NCBI RefSeq assembly: GCF_047501175.1
Contig: NZ_JBEQWH010000009.1
Span: 1 to 64,000 of the forward strand
Reading direction: 5' to 3'
DNA: 64,000 bases
Source of the DNA: Methanoprimaticola sp047501175
GTDB lineage: Archaea > Thermoplasmatota > Thermoplasmata > Methanomassiliicoccales > Methanomethylophilaceae
Shown here: positions 17,782-25,735 of the stretch, one piece after another
How positions within the stretch are numbered: the stretch's first letter is position 1
Layout: every line of letters begins with the position of its first letter
The notes under the pieces: generated by a model
What the model saw: only the letters and a program-made list of their open reading frames with translations
Database searches by the model: none
What the model was told of the DNA's origin: nothing
Program-made: the position numbers and the translations under genes

Positions 17782-18324
17782 TCAGATGAGATTCAGCCTT
17801 GCGCCGAGGGCACCGCAGACCGCGCCGAGGGCCGTGGCAGTCTCGAGGGAGAATCCCCCGGGCGTTATGTCCAGGTTGTATCTCGGGATCGACATGACGT
17901 TCTTGGGGACGCCGTGCGGACCGATGCCGAACAGGAGCGTTATGCTCTGTCCCCTCTCGACCATCCCGACGGTCTCCTCCAGGGAGACCTGCTTCTTGGG
18001 ATCGGTCCTGCAGGTCGTGAGGATCACCTCGCCGAGCTGCGGCGGGAACCCCTTCCCGGGGTACGGGAAGCAATTGAAGCGTCCGGCCTCCGCCATCTCC
18101 ATGAAGTTCTTGCCGTTGCCCCCGATGGTTGTCGTCCCTGCGACCCACTCGGCGATCTCCTTCGGCGTACGGGCGTTCTCCGGGATCGGGAAGCCGAAGA
18201 GCGCGAGTCCCATGTCATAGGCCCTGGCCAAGTCTCCCGCGCGGGCGATGACGCGCCTGTGTGGTTCCCTGAAGTTCTGGTCGTAGGAATTGTAGAGCCC
18301 TATCGTGATCCTTCCGCGTCCCAT
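17782..18324 (-). CDS. DUF531 family protein
   Basis: Archaeal conserved protein of 180 aa that I recognise as the DUF531 type: it opens ITIGLYNSYD, has LALFGFPIPE and TTTIGGNGKN, and closes with LLFGIGPHGVPK then LDITPGGFSLETATALGAV. The last segment resembles the knot of SPOUT RNA methyltransferases, so an RNA-modifying role is a reasonable guess but not shown. GGAGG lies 8 bases before the ATG. Its first 25 bases overlap the 60-codon gene ahead of it, and both lie just downstream of tRNA-Phe. Confidence 0.8.
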   Translation of the reverse strand: MGRGRITIGLYNSYDQNFREPHRRVIARAGDLARAYDMGLALFGFPIPENARTPKEIAEWVAGTTTIGGNGKNFMEMAEAGRFNCFPYPGKGFPPQLGEVILTTCRTDPKKQVSLEETVGMVERGQSITLLFGIGPHGVPKNVMSIPRYNLDITPGGFSLETATALGAVCGALGARLNLI

Positions 18325-18482
18325 CGTCTCGTCCTCCTGCGCCCCGCGATCGCATAACGGTCGCCGTCCATGAATATCTCGTACTCGGGATACTCGGACT
18401 GGAGACGGACCATCTCGGCCATCACCTGTGAAAGGGTCAGGTCGCAGGTCTTGATGTCTATGAAAACGCGATCCGGTTCCAT
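18300..18482 (-). CDS. Small conserved-looking protein coupled to DUF531
   Basis: A 60-residue ORF with AGGAG seven bases before the ATG, ending 25 bases inside the DUF531 gene. It starts MEPDRVFIDIKTCDLTLSQ and has a compact alpha/beta composition (YPEYEIFMDGDRYAI) and a basic end. It ends in TAG, the only TAG stop I found in the window. That is notable in a lineage thought to decode TAG as pyrrolysine. It starts 35 bases after the 3-prime end of tRNA-Phe, and only a weak promoter is visible between them. No function can be assigned. Confidence 0.62.
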   Translation of the reverse strand: MEPDRVFIDIKTCDLTLSQVMAEMVRLQSEYPEYEIFMDGDRYAIAGRRRTRRWDAEGSR

Positions 18483-18516
18483 GCGGAGCTCCTGAAAGTG
18501 TTATGGAAGAAAGTCA

Positions 18517-18592
18517 TGGTGCCGTGAGCCGGGCTCGAACCAGCGACTTCAAGATCTTCAGTCTTGCACTCTCCCAACTGAGTTACCACGGC
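18517..18592 (-). tRNA. tRNA-Phe (GAA)
   Basis: Reverse-strand cloverleaf: acceptor GCCGTGG with TCACGGC, anticodon GAA in loop CTGAAGA, discriminator A, encoded CCA. A cttataaa box (18618-18625) sits about 28 bases upstream on the same strand. Confidence 0.96.
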
Positions 18593-18631
18593 GTGAATCG
18601 CCCTTAAGGGCATCCTGTTTATAAGGTTTTT

Positions 18632-18660
18632 GAGAGGTCGGCACGGTCCGCCGACCTCTC
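18632..18660 (-). terminator. Hairpin after gyrA
   Basis: Perfect 11-bp inverted repeat GAGAGGTCGGC/GCCGACCTCTC with a 7-base loop, 4 bases beyond the gyrA stop. In the gyrA transcript it is followed by A residues, not U, so it is a stable 3-prime structure and not a classic intrinsic terminator. Confidence 0.5.
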
Positions 18661-18664
18661 GGGG

Positions 18665-21193
18665 TCATTCGTCACGTCCCTGACCGTCGTTCCCGGACGT
18701 TTCCGTGCCGGTTGCGGCCGGGACCGAGGCGGCCTCCGCCTCGATCTCCTCCTCCTGCTCCTCGGTCATGACCGGCTCCACCGCCACGACCTTGTCATTG
18801 TCGCGGAGGTCCATGATCCTGACGCCCTTGGCGTTGCGCCCGGTCTCGCGGATCTCGTCGGTGTTCATGCGGATGATCTTCCCCGATGCGGAAGTTAGCA
18901 TCAGCTGGTCCCCGACGTTGACCTTCCTGACGGAGACGACCTTCCCGTTCCTGTCGTCGGTCTTGATGGTGATGACACCCTTCCCTCCGCGACGCGTCTT
19001 GCGGTAGTCGTCCACGTCGGAGATCTTCCCGTATCCGTTCTCGGACACGGTCAGCAGACGGTCCCCGGGACGTACGACGGCCATCGACACGACGGAATCG
19101 CCGGCATTCAGGGTCATACCCTTCACACCCATCGTGTCCCTCCCCATGGCGCGGGCATCGCTCTCGTCGAACCTGACGGCGAGGCCGTCGGCGGACGCGA
19201 TGATGATCTGCTCGTCGCCCTCGGTTATGGCGGTCTCGATGAGCTCGTCGCCCTCCTCCAGCTTGATCGCCTTGATGCCCCTGGCGCGGACGTTCCCGTA
19301 CGCGGAGAGGGCGGTCTTCTTGATCAGTCCCCTGCGGGTGCAGAACACCAGGTACCTGTCGTCCGGGAATCCGGAGGCGCAGATCGTGTTGACGACCTTC
19401 TCGCCCTCCTCCAGGTCGGACAGCATGTTGACGATTGGCTTGCCCTTGGACTGCCTGCTCCCCTCGGGGATCCTGTAGCCCTTGAGCCAGTGCAGGCGTC
19501 CGTGGTTGGTGATGAACATCACGTAGTCGTGGGACGAGGTCACGAACATGGATGCGACGTGGTCTTCCTCCTTGGTCTGCATGGCCGTGAGGCCGACCCC
19601 GCCGCGGGACTGCGCACGGTATGTGCTCAACGGGATCCTCTTGATGTAGTTGTCAGCCGAGATCGTGATGACGACCTGCTCCCTGGGGATGAGGTCCTCC
19701 TCGTCGGAATCTATCGCGTTGGGATCTATGACGGTCCTGCGGTCGTCCCCGTAGGTGTCCCTCATCTCGCTGAGCTCGGACTTGATGATGGCGAGGACCC
19801 TCTCCTCACGGGCGAGGATGTCCTTCAGGTCGTCCATCGTGACGATGAGGTCCTCGTACTCCTGCCTGAGGGTGGTGATCTCCAGCCCGGTCAGCTTCTG
19901 GAGTCTCATGTCCAGGATGGCCTTCGCCTGGTCGGAGTCGATGCCCAGGAGGCCCTGCAGCCCGAGGTTCGCCGACTCCGCGTCATCGGACGAGCGGATC
20001 AGCGCGATGGTCTCGTCCAGCATGTTCAGGGCCTTCATCAGCCCCTCCAGTATGTGGAAGCGCTTCTCGGCCTGGGCCAGGTCGTACTGGGTCCTCCGGG
20101 TGACCACGGTCTTCCTGTGGTCTATGTAGTGCCCGATGAGCGCCCTGAGGCTGAGGGTGGTCGGCTTGTTGTCCACCAGGGCGATGTTGATGATGCCGTA
20201 CGTGACCTCCATGTTGGTCTTCTTGAACAGGTTCTCGAGGACCACGTTCGCGATCGCGTCGCGGTGGAGCTCGATGACTATGCGCATGCCGTGACGGTCG
20301 GACTCGTCGCGCAGGTCTGTTATGCCCTCGATGTCCTTGTTCTTGACGCGCTCGGCGATCTGCTCGATCAGCATGGACTTGTTGACCTGGTAGGGGATCT
20401 CGTCGACGATGATCCTCTCCTTGCCGTTGTCCATGTCCTCCACGTGCGTGTTGGAGCGGACCCTGAGCCTCCCGCGTCCGGTCTCGTATGCGGAGCGTAT
20501 ACCGGACAGCCCGTATATCGTGCCCCCTGTGGGGAAGTCCGGGCCCTTGACGAACTGCATCAGGTCGTCCATCGTCGCATCGGGGTTGTCTATCTGGTAC
20601 ACGATTGCGTCGCACACCTCGCGGAGGTTGTGCGGGGGCATCTTGGTGGCCATCCCGACGGCGATACCGTCGGAACCGTTGACGAGCAGGTTGGGGAACT
20701 TGGACGGGAGGACCGCGGGCTCCTTGAGGGACCCGTCGTAGTTGTCCACCATGTCCACGGTGTCCTTGTCCATGTCTGCCATCAGGTCGCTGGCCATCTT
20801 CGACAGCCTGGCCTCGGTGTAACGCATGGCCGCCGCCGAGTCCCCGTCCACCGAACCGAAGTTACCCTGACCGTCCACGAGCGAATACCTCAGGGAGAAC
20901 GGCTGGGCCATCCTGACCATCGCCTCGTACGCGGCGAAGTCGCCGTGGGGATGGTACTTTCCCAGGACCTCTCCGACCACGGTCGCGGACTTCTTGTGGG
21001 GACGGTTGTACTGGAGGCCGAGGTTGTTCATGGCGAACATGATCTTCCTGTGGACGGGCTTCAGACCGTCGCGGACATCAGGAAGGGCACGGCCGACGAT
21101 GACGCTCATCGAATAGTCGATGTAGGAGCGCTGCATCTCCTTCTCGATCGGCTGGATTATGAGTTTCCTTTCTCCGTCCATGGTATCACACAT
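18665..21193 (-). CDS. gyrA: DNA gyrase subunit A
   Basis: Bacterial-type gyrase subunit that cuts and rejoins DNA to introduce negative supercoils. The catalytic tyrosine is in AAAMRYTEARL (near residue 125), and the C-terminal six-bladed wrapping domain is complete. The GyrA box is QSRGGVG, a variant of QRRGGKG. In the quinolone-binding helix the motif reads HPHGDFAAYE, so the position of E. coli Ser83 is Phe and Asp87 is Glu. The ATG at 21193 overlaps the gyrB stop and is preceded by GTGATC, a match to the extended anti-SD; an ATG at 21181 is the alternative. At 842 aa the length is normal. It is the second gene of a gyrB-gyrA operon, with an acidic C-terminal tail (EEQEEEIEAEA). Confidence 0.97.
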   Translation of the reverse strand: MCDTMDGERKLIIQPIEKEMQRSYIDYSMSVIVGRALPDVRDGLKPVHRKIMFAMNNLGLQYNRPHKKSATVVGEVLGKYHPHGDFAAYEAMVRMAQPFSLRYSLVDGQGNFGSVDGDSAAAMRYTEARLSKMASDLMADMDKDTVDMVDNYDGSLKEPAVLPSKFPNLLVNGSDGIAVGMATKMPPHNLREVCDAIVYQIDNPDATMDDLMQFVKGPDFPTGGTIYGLSGIRSAYETGRGRLRVRSNTHVEDMDNGKERIIVDEIPYQVNKSMLIEQIAERVKNKDIEGITDLRDESDRHGMRIVIELHRDAIANVVLENLFKKTNMEVTYGIINIALVDNKPTTLSLRALIGHYIDHRKTVVTRRTQYDLAQAEKRFHILEGLMKALNMLDETIALIRSSDDAESANLGLQGLLGIDSDQAKAILDMRLQKLTGLEITTLRQEYEDLIVTMDDLKDILAREERVLAIIKSELSEMRDTYGDDRRTVIDPNAIDSDEEDLIPREQVVITISADNYIKRIPLSTYRAQSRGGVGLTAMQTKEEDHVASMFVTSSHDYVMFITNHGRLHWLKGYRIPEGSRQSKGKPIVNMLSDLEEGEKVVNTICASGFPDDRYLVFCTRRGLIKKTALSAYGNVRARGIKAIKLEEGDELIETAITEGDEQIIIASADGLAVRFDESDARAMGRDTMGVKGMTLNAGDSVVSMAVVRPGDRLLTVSENGYGKISDVDDYRKTRRGGKGVITIKTDDRNGKVVSVRKVNVGDQLMLTSASGKIIRMNTDEIRETGRNAKGVRIMDLRDNDKVVAVEPVMTEEQEEEIEAEAASVPAATGTETSGNDGQGRDE

Positions 21194-23093
21194 CCAGGTT
21201 GATCACTTCGTGGGCATGCTCGATGATGAACTCGCGCCTCGGCTCCACGTCGTCGCCCATGAGCACCGAGAACAGCTGGTCCGCCAGGATGCCGTCCTCG
21301 ATCGTCACCTTCTTCATGATCCTGGTCTCGGGGTTCATCGTGGTCTCCCACAGCTGCTGGGGGTTCATCTCCCCGAGTCCCTTGTACCTCGAGACGTTCG
21401 CACCCTGGCCGAGTTCGGCCATGGCGGAGACCATCTCCTCGTCGTTGTAGGCGTAGATCTGCTTCTTCCCCTTGTAGACCCTGTACAGCGGGGGCATCGC
21501 GATGTAGACGTGTCCCGCCTCGATCAGGGGCTTCATCTGCCTGTAGAACAGGGTCAGCAGCAGGGTCCCGATGTGCGCGCCGTCCACATCCGCATCGGTC
21601 ATGATGACGACGTTGTGGTAGCGGATCTTGGACACGTCGAACTCCTTCCCTATGCCCCCTCCGATCGCGATGGCGAGGTTCTTGATCTCCTCGTGGTCCA
21701 GGAGCCTGTCCGGCCTGGCCTTCTCCACGTTGAGGATCTTCCCCCTCAGCGGGAGGATGGCCTGGAACTGCCTGTCCCTCCCCTGCTTGGCGCTTCCCCC
21801 TGCGGAGTCCCCCTCGACTATGTACAGCTCGCATTTGGACGGGTCCCTCTCGGAGCAGTCGGCCAGTTTCCCGGGGAGGCTGGTGGTCTCCAGGACGCTC
21901 TTCCTGCGGGTGGCGTCCCTTGCCTTCCTGGCGGCCTCCCTGCCCTCGAAGGCGGACACCGCCTTCTTGACGATCAGCTGGGCCACCTGCGGGTTCTCGA
22001 GCAGGAACTCGGACAGCTTCTCCCCCATGAGGGCCGATACGGCACCCTGGGCGATGCTGCTACCCAGCTTCGCCTTCGTCTGTCCCTCGAACTGGGGCTC
22101 GGGCATCCTGACGCTGATGATGGCGGTCAGACCCTCGCGGACATCGGACCCCTCGAGGGTCATGTCCTTCAGCAGGTTGTTCGCCTTGCCATAGTCGTTT
22201 ATCGTCTTGGTGAGGGCGGTCCTGAACCCGGTCAGGTGCGTCCCTCCCTCCGGAGTGAAGATCGTGTTGACGAAAGAGTCTATCTCCTCGTTGTACCCGT
22301 CGGTCCACTGGAGCGCGATGTCGATGACGACGTTGTTCTTCTCGCCCTCGAAGTGCATTGGAGAGGGGTGGAGGGGCGTCTTGGACCTGTTCAGGTATTG
22401 GACGAACTCGGAGACCCCTCCGTCATAGTGGAACCTCTCCTTCCTGCCCGTGCGCTTGTCCTCGAAGTTGATGGTGGCCTCCTTGTTCAGGAACGCCTGG
22501 TTGCGGAACCTGTTCTGAAGGGTCGTATAGTCGAACGCCACGGTCTCGAACATCTCGGGGTCCGGCCAGAACGTGATCGTCGTGCCGTGACGGTCAGAAT
22601 CCCCGATGACCTCGACGGGCCCGTCGGGGATTCCGATCCTGTATGTCTGCTGGAAGCGCTTGCCCTCCCTGTCCACGGTGGCGATGAGCCGCTCGGACAG
22701 TGCGTTGACGACGGAGACCCCGACCCCGTGCAGACCACCGGAGACCTTGTAACTGTTCTGATTGAACTTCCCCCCGGCATGCAGGTCCGTGAGACACATC
22801 TCGAGAGCGGACTTGCCCTCCTCCTGGTTCATACCGGTCGGTATACCCCTGCCGTCATCCGTGACGGATATCGAACCGTCCTCGTTGATCACGACATCGA
22901 CCTCGGTCGCGAATCCCGCCATGACCTCGTCGATACCGTTGTCCACGACCTCGTACACCATGTGATGGAGACCGCGGGAGTCGGTGGACCCGATGTACAT
23001 CCCCGGCCTTTTCCTGACCGCCTCCAGACCATGGAGCGCGACGATGCTGTCCGCGTCATAGTCCTCTTCGGCCTTGTTGAAATTCCCATCCAT
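21186..23093 (-). CDS. gyrB: DNA gyrase subunit B
   Basis: ATPase subunit of gyrase, 635 aa. The N-terminal GHKL ATPase is seen as DNGIDEVMAG, DDGRGIPTG and the ATP lid SGGLHGVGVSVVNALS. The TOPRIM domain carries EGDSAGGSA and MTDADVDGAH, and the closing RYKGLGEMNPQQLWETTM is diagnostic of GyrB/ParE. A longer open frame extends upstream. The TATA box at 23121-23132 and the standard N-terminus place the start at 23093 with a leader of only a few bases. Gyrase in archaea was acquired from bacteria and is common in Thermoplasmata-related lineages. Confidence 0.97.
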   Translation of the reverse strand: MDGNFNKAEEDYDADSIVALHGLEAVRKRPGMYIGSTDSRGLHHMVYEVVDNGIDEVMAGFATEVDVVINEDGSISVTDDGRGIPTGMNQEEGKSALEMCLTDLHAGGKFNQNSYKVSGGLHGVGVSVVNALSERLIATVDREGKRFQQTYRIGIPDGPVEVIGDSDRHGTTITFWPDPEMFETVAFDYTTLQNRFRNQAFLNKEATINFEDKRTGRKERFHYDGGVSEFVQYLNRSKTPLHPSPMHFEGEKNNVVIDIALQWTDGYNEEIDSFVNTIFTPEGGTHLTGFRTALTKTINDYGKANNLLKDMTLEGSDVREGLTAIISVRMPEPQFEGQTKAKLGSSIAQGAVSALMGEKLSEFLLENPQVAQLIVKKAVSAFEGREAARKARDATRRKSVLETTSLPGKLADCSERDPSKCELYIVEGDSAGGSAKQGRDRQFQAILPLRGKILNVEKARPDRLLDHEEIKNLAIAIGGGIGKEFDVSKIRYHNVVIMTDADVDGAHIGTLLLTLFYRQMKPLIEAGHVYIAMPPLYRVYKGKKQIYAYNDEEMVSAMAELGQGANVSRYKGLGEMNPQQLWETTMNPETRIMKKVTIEDGILADQLFSVLMGDDVEPRREFIIEHAHEVINLDV

Positions 23094-23120
23094 AGAAATC
23101 CTCTGGTTGACCGATGGTTT

Positions 23121-23132
23121 CTTTATATAAAT
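23121..23132 (-). promoter_or_regulatory. gyrBA promoter TATA box
   Basis: On the minus strand this reads atttatataaag, a strong archaeal TATA element centred about 33 bases from the gyrB ATG. It abuts the alternating purine-pyrimidine tract at 23135-23161. Confidence 0.72.
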
Positions 23133-23134
23133 AG

Positions 23135-23161
23135 GCGCGCGCACGCGTATACACGCGCGCG
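23135..23161. other. 27-bp alternating purine-pyrimidine (Z-DNA-prone) tract
   Basis: Every base from 23135 to 23161 alternates purine and pyrimidine, almost all of it GC and AC/GT steps (GCGCGCGCACGCG then TATACACGCGCGCG). Such tracts flip to left-handed Z-DNA under negative supercoiling. It lies 2 bases upstream of the gyrBA TATA box, where BRE and activator sites would be. Confidence 0.8.
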
Positions 23162-23345
23162 AGGGGATGCGTGACGAATCTAATTCCGTGTGTATGCCGC
23201 AGTCGATTCCTGCATATGGATCGGAACATCGGCAACGGACGGGGCCGTGATGTACGGCACATGCCGGGACGGATGGCTCCCCTTGGGACGCAGTCCGCAC
23301 TACGACTCTTTTTAGAACATCCGCATGATATGGGGAGCGATCCCA

Positions 23346-24641
23346 ATGAGTACGATCATGGAGCAGGCCCGCAGGGGCGAAACAACGGATCTGATGCGGA
23401 AGATCGCGGAGAAGGAAGGAGTCAGTCCCGAATTCATCCGCAACGGCATCGCTTCGGGACGCATCTGCGCCCCGCACAACCCAGTCCACGACGCAGAGCC
23501 AGCGGCCATAGGCGAAGGACTCTCCATCAAGATCAACGTCAACCTGGGAACGTCCAGGGACATCGTGGACCTCGATTCCGAGATCGAGAAGCTGAAGGTC
23601 GCGATGAGATACGGTGCCGACGCGGTCATGGACCTGAGCACCGGCGGGGACATCGACGCCATACGTGCCAGGCTTCTGAAGGAATGCCCCGTGATGATGG
23701 GCTCCGTCCCGATATACCAGACCGGCCTCACCGCCGCCAGGAAGAACGCCGTCGTCGAGATGACCGAGGACGACATATTCAACGGAATCGAGAAGCATGC
23801 CAAGGACGGTATGGACTTCATGACCGTCCATTGCGGGATCACCCGCGAGACGGTCGGATGGCTGAGGAAGAGCCCCCGTCTCATGGACGTCGTCTCCAGA
23901 GGAGGGTCGTTCCTCACGGCATGGATACTCCACAACGATGAGGAGAATCCGCTCTACAAGAACTACGACTACCTGCTGGAGATGGCCAGGAAGTACGAGT
24001 TCACCCTGTCGTTGGGCGACGGGTTCAGGCCCGGATGCATAGACGACGCGACCGACCAGGCCCAGATCTCCGAACTGATGACCTTGGGACACCTCGTGAG
24101 ACGCGCAAGGGATGCCGGGGTCCAGAACATGGTCGAAGGGCCCGGCCACGTTCCGCTGGACCAGGTGCCGATGAACATGCAGATCCAGAAGAGGTTCTGC
24201 GACAACGCGCCGTTCTACGTCCTCGGACCGCTCGTGACGGACATCGCGCCCGGGTACGACCACATCGTCGGAGCGATCGGCGGAGCGGTCGCAGCACAGT
24301 CCGGGGCGGACTTCCTATGCTATCTGACGCCTGCCGAGCACCTTTCCCTGCCGGATGTCGACGATGTCCGCGAAGGGGTCATCGCATCGAAGATCGCGGC
24401 CCATGTCGGCGACCTCAGCAGAGGGATCGGGAGGGAGCGCGACACCAGGATGGCCAAGGCCCGGAAGAACCTGGACTGGAACACCATGTACGACACATGC
24501 ATAGATCCCGAGAAGGCCCGCAGATACAGATGCAGGGGCTGTACCGAGGAGAGCGAGGGGTGTTCCATGTGCGGTGACGTGTGTGCGATCAAGATCGTCA
24601 ACACGTACATGCGGAAGGAAGACGGGAACCACGACTGCTGA
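23346..24641 (+). CDS. thiC: ThiC-family radical SAM enzyme (HMP-P synthase)
   Basis: Converts aminoimidazole ribotide to the thiamine pyrimidine HMP-phosphate by radical SAM chemistry. ThiC hallmarks include IKINVNLGTSRD, DAVMDLSTGGD, FMTVHCGITRE, MVEGPGHVPLDQVP, GPLVTDIAPGYDHI and FLCYLTPAEHL. The C-terminal cluster motif reads CSMCGDVC, spaced C-x2-C-x3-C where the textbook ThiC motif is C-x2-C-x4-C. The start at ATG 23346 (431 aa) gives the normal N-terminus; a tttttaga box near 23312 could be its promoter. The paralogous BzaF (5-hydroxybenzimidazole synthase for cobamides) is very similar and cannot be excluded. I see no TPP riboswitch upstream. Confidence 0.9.
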   Translation: MSTIMEQARRGETTDLMRKIAEKEGVSPEFIRNGIASGRICAPHNPVHDAEPAAIGEGLSIKINVNLGTSRDIVDLDSEIEKLKVAMRYGADAVMDLSTGGDIDAIRARLLKECPVMMGSVPIYQTGLTAARKNAVVEMTEDDIFNGIEKHAKDGMDFMTVHCGITRETVGWLRKSPRLMDVVSRGGSFLTAWILHNDEENPLYKNYDYLLEMARKYEFTLSLGDGFRPGCIDDATDQAQISELMTLGHLVRRARDAGVQNMVEGPGHVPLDQVPMNMQIQKRFCDNAPFYVLGPLVTDIAPGYDHIVGAIGGAVAAQSGADFLCYLTPAEHLSLPDVDDVREGVIASKIAAHVGDLSRGIGRERDTRMAKARKNLDWNTMYDTCIDPEKARRYRCRGCTEESEGCSMCGDVCAIKIVNTYMRKEDGNHDC

Positions 24642-24712
24642 TCCCACAGCACGGACGGGAGACCGTCCGAAACACCCTTCCCTCTCTCGGAACAAACTGA
24701 TTGGTGGAGAAA

Positions 24713-24787
24713 TGGAGCCACTGGAGGGGATCGAACCCCCGGCCTACGGTTTACGAAACCGCCGCTCTACCGCTGAGCCACAGTGGC
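24713..24787 (-). tRNA. tRNA-Thr (CGT)
   Basis: Reverse-strand cloverleaf with acceptor GCCACTG/CAGTGGC, anticodon CGT in loop TTCGTAA, discriminator T, encoded CCA. A tttaaata box at 24813-24820 on the same strand is well placed as its promoter. Confidence 0.95.
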
Positions 24788-24850
24788 ACTGAGAATCGCG
24801 ATATATTCCTTCTATTTAAATGGCCTGCACGAGCCGCTCAGGTCATGCGA

Positions 24851-25687
24851 TTATCGTCCTCGAGCACGGGACGTGCCTCGAAGCCTGTATCTGGGGAACA
24901 TGTCCCTGAACACGACGGCATCCTTCTCGATCAACGGGGACTCGCAGATGAACGTGCACTCCTGCTTCGAATCATCGAGGACATTCGCCAGAAGCTGCAG
25001 ATCTGGCTCTTTGGTCTCCAGAGGCAGATGGGAGATCTCACCCTTGTCGCCGTACTTTATGCAGCTGATATGGAAGTGGGCCACATCCCCACAGAGGCCG
25101 AAGAACTCGTCCGTGAGGTCGCGCATATCCTGCTCCGTCCTGAGGGACCCGTGGCCGCGTGCGTGGACGTGAGCGACATCCAACACCGGACGGACGCCAT
25201 CGACCGAATCCATCACCTGGGCGATCTCCTTCAGTGTCCCGAACTGTCCGAGCTTCCCCATGGTCTCCACGCCGAGGATCACGTCCCGGATCCCCTCGTC
25301 GTCCAGGACCTCCTTGCTCCTGTTCAGTCCGTCGATCACGTTGCCTAGGGCGGTATCGGGCGACTTCCCGTACGATGCCGCATGGATCACGATGATGTAC
25401 GCGCCGAGATTGTGGGCGGCACGGGCCGTGGAGGTGACATAATCGACGCTCTTGTCCCTCTTCTCCTGCTCCTCCGAGTTGAAGCTTATGAAATACGGCG
25501 CATGGCAGCTCAGCCTGATGTCCAGCTCCTTCGCCTTCCTGCCGATCTCCTGCGCCCTTTCTTCACCGATGCGGGCACCGCGGACGAACTCCACCTCCAA
25601 CGCGTCCAACCCGAGGCCTCTGGTGTACTCCAGGGCTCCCTCCGGCTTCTTCCCGGCAGCGGGATAGCCCGCAGGTCCGAATCTCAT
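24851..25687 (-). CDS. nfo: Endonuclease IV (AP endonuclease family 2)
   Basis: TIM-barrel apurinic/apyrimidinic endonuclease in base-excision repair, 278 aa. Zinc-ligand segments in the Nfo order are visible: LSCHAPYFISF, VIHAASYGKS, LGVETMGK, VLDVAHVHARG, HFHISCIKYGDKG and ICESPLIEKD. An ataaaata box on the minus strand near 25710 suggests a leaderless transcript from ATG 25687. It diverges from the Ogg-like glycosylase at 25736; the glycosylase makes the abasic sites this enzyme cleaves, so the two share a short promoter region and probably a pathway. Confidence 0.9.
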   Translation of the reverse strand: MRFGPAGYPAAGKKPEGALEYTRGLGLDALEVEFVRGARIGEERAQEIGRKAKELDIRLSCHAPYFISFNSEEQEKRDKSVDYVTSTARAAHNLGAYIIVIHAASYGKSPDTALGNVIDGLNRSKEVLDDEGIRDVILGVETMGKLGQFGTLKEIAQVMDSVDGVRPVLDVAHVHARGHGSLRTEQDMRDLTDEFFGLCGDVAHFHISCIKYGDKGEISHLPLETKEPDLQLLANVLDDSKQECTFICESPLIEKDAVVFRDMFPRYRLRGTSRARGR

Positions 25688-25735
25688 GGCATCCTGATGC
25701 CCGCATAGTTATTTTATGGCGACGATTCCCCCAGC

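Noticed and set aside
18300..18302. In-frame pyrrolysine codon in the small ORF
   Set aside because: Read-through would continue in a second frame over DUF531, and the SD-supported DUF531 start right there suggests a true stop.
18665..23093. Long plus-strand ORFs antisense to gyrA and gyrB (570 and 671 codons)
   Set aside because: They are mirror frames of GC-rich codons in clearly recognised genes; composition is biased to Val, Gly, Asp, His, Leu and no domain is seen.
23163..23345. Possible TPP riboswitch in front of thiC
   Set aside because: No CTGAGA or ACCTGATC-like core is present, and a promoter-like tttttaga near 23312 implies almost no leader.
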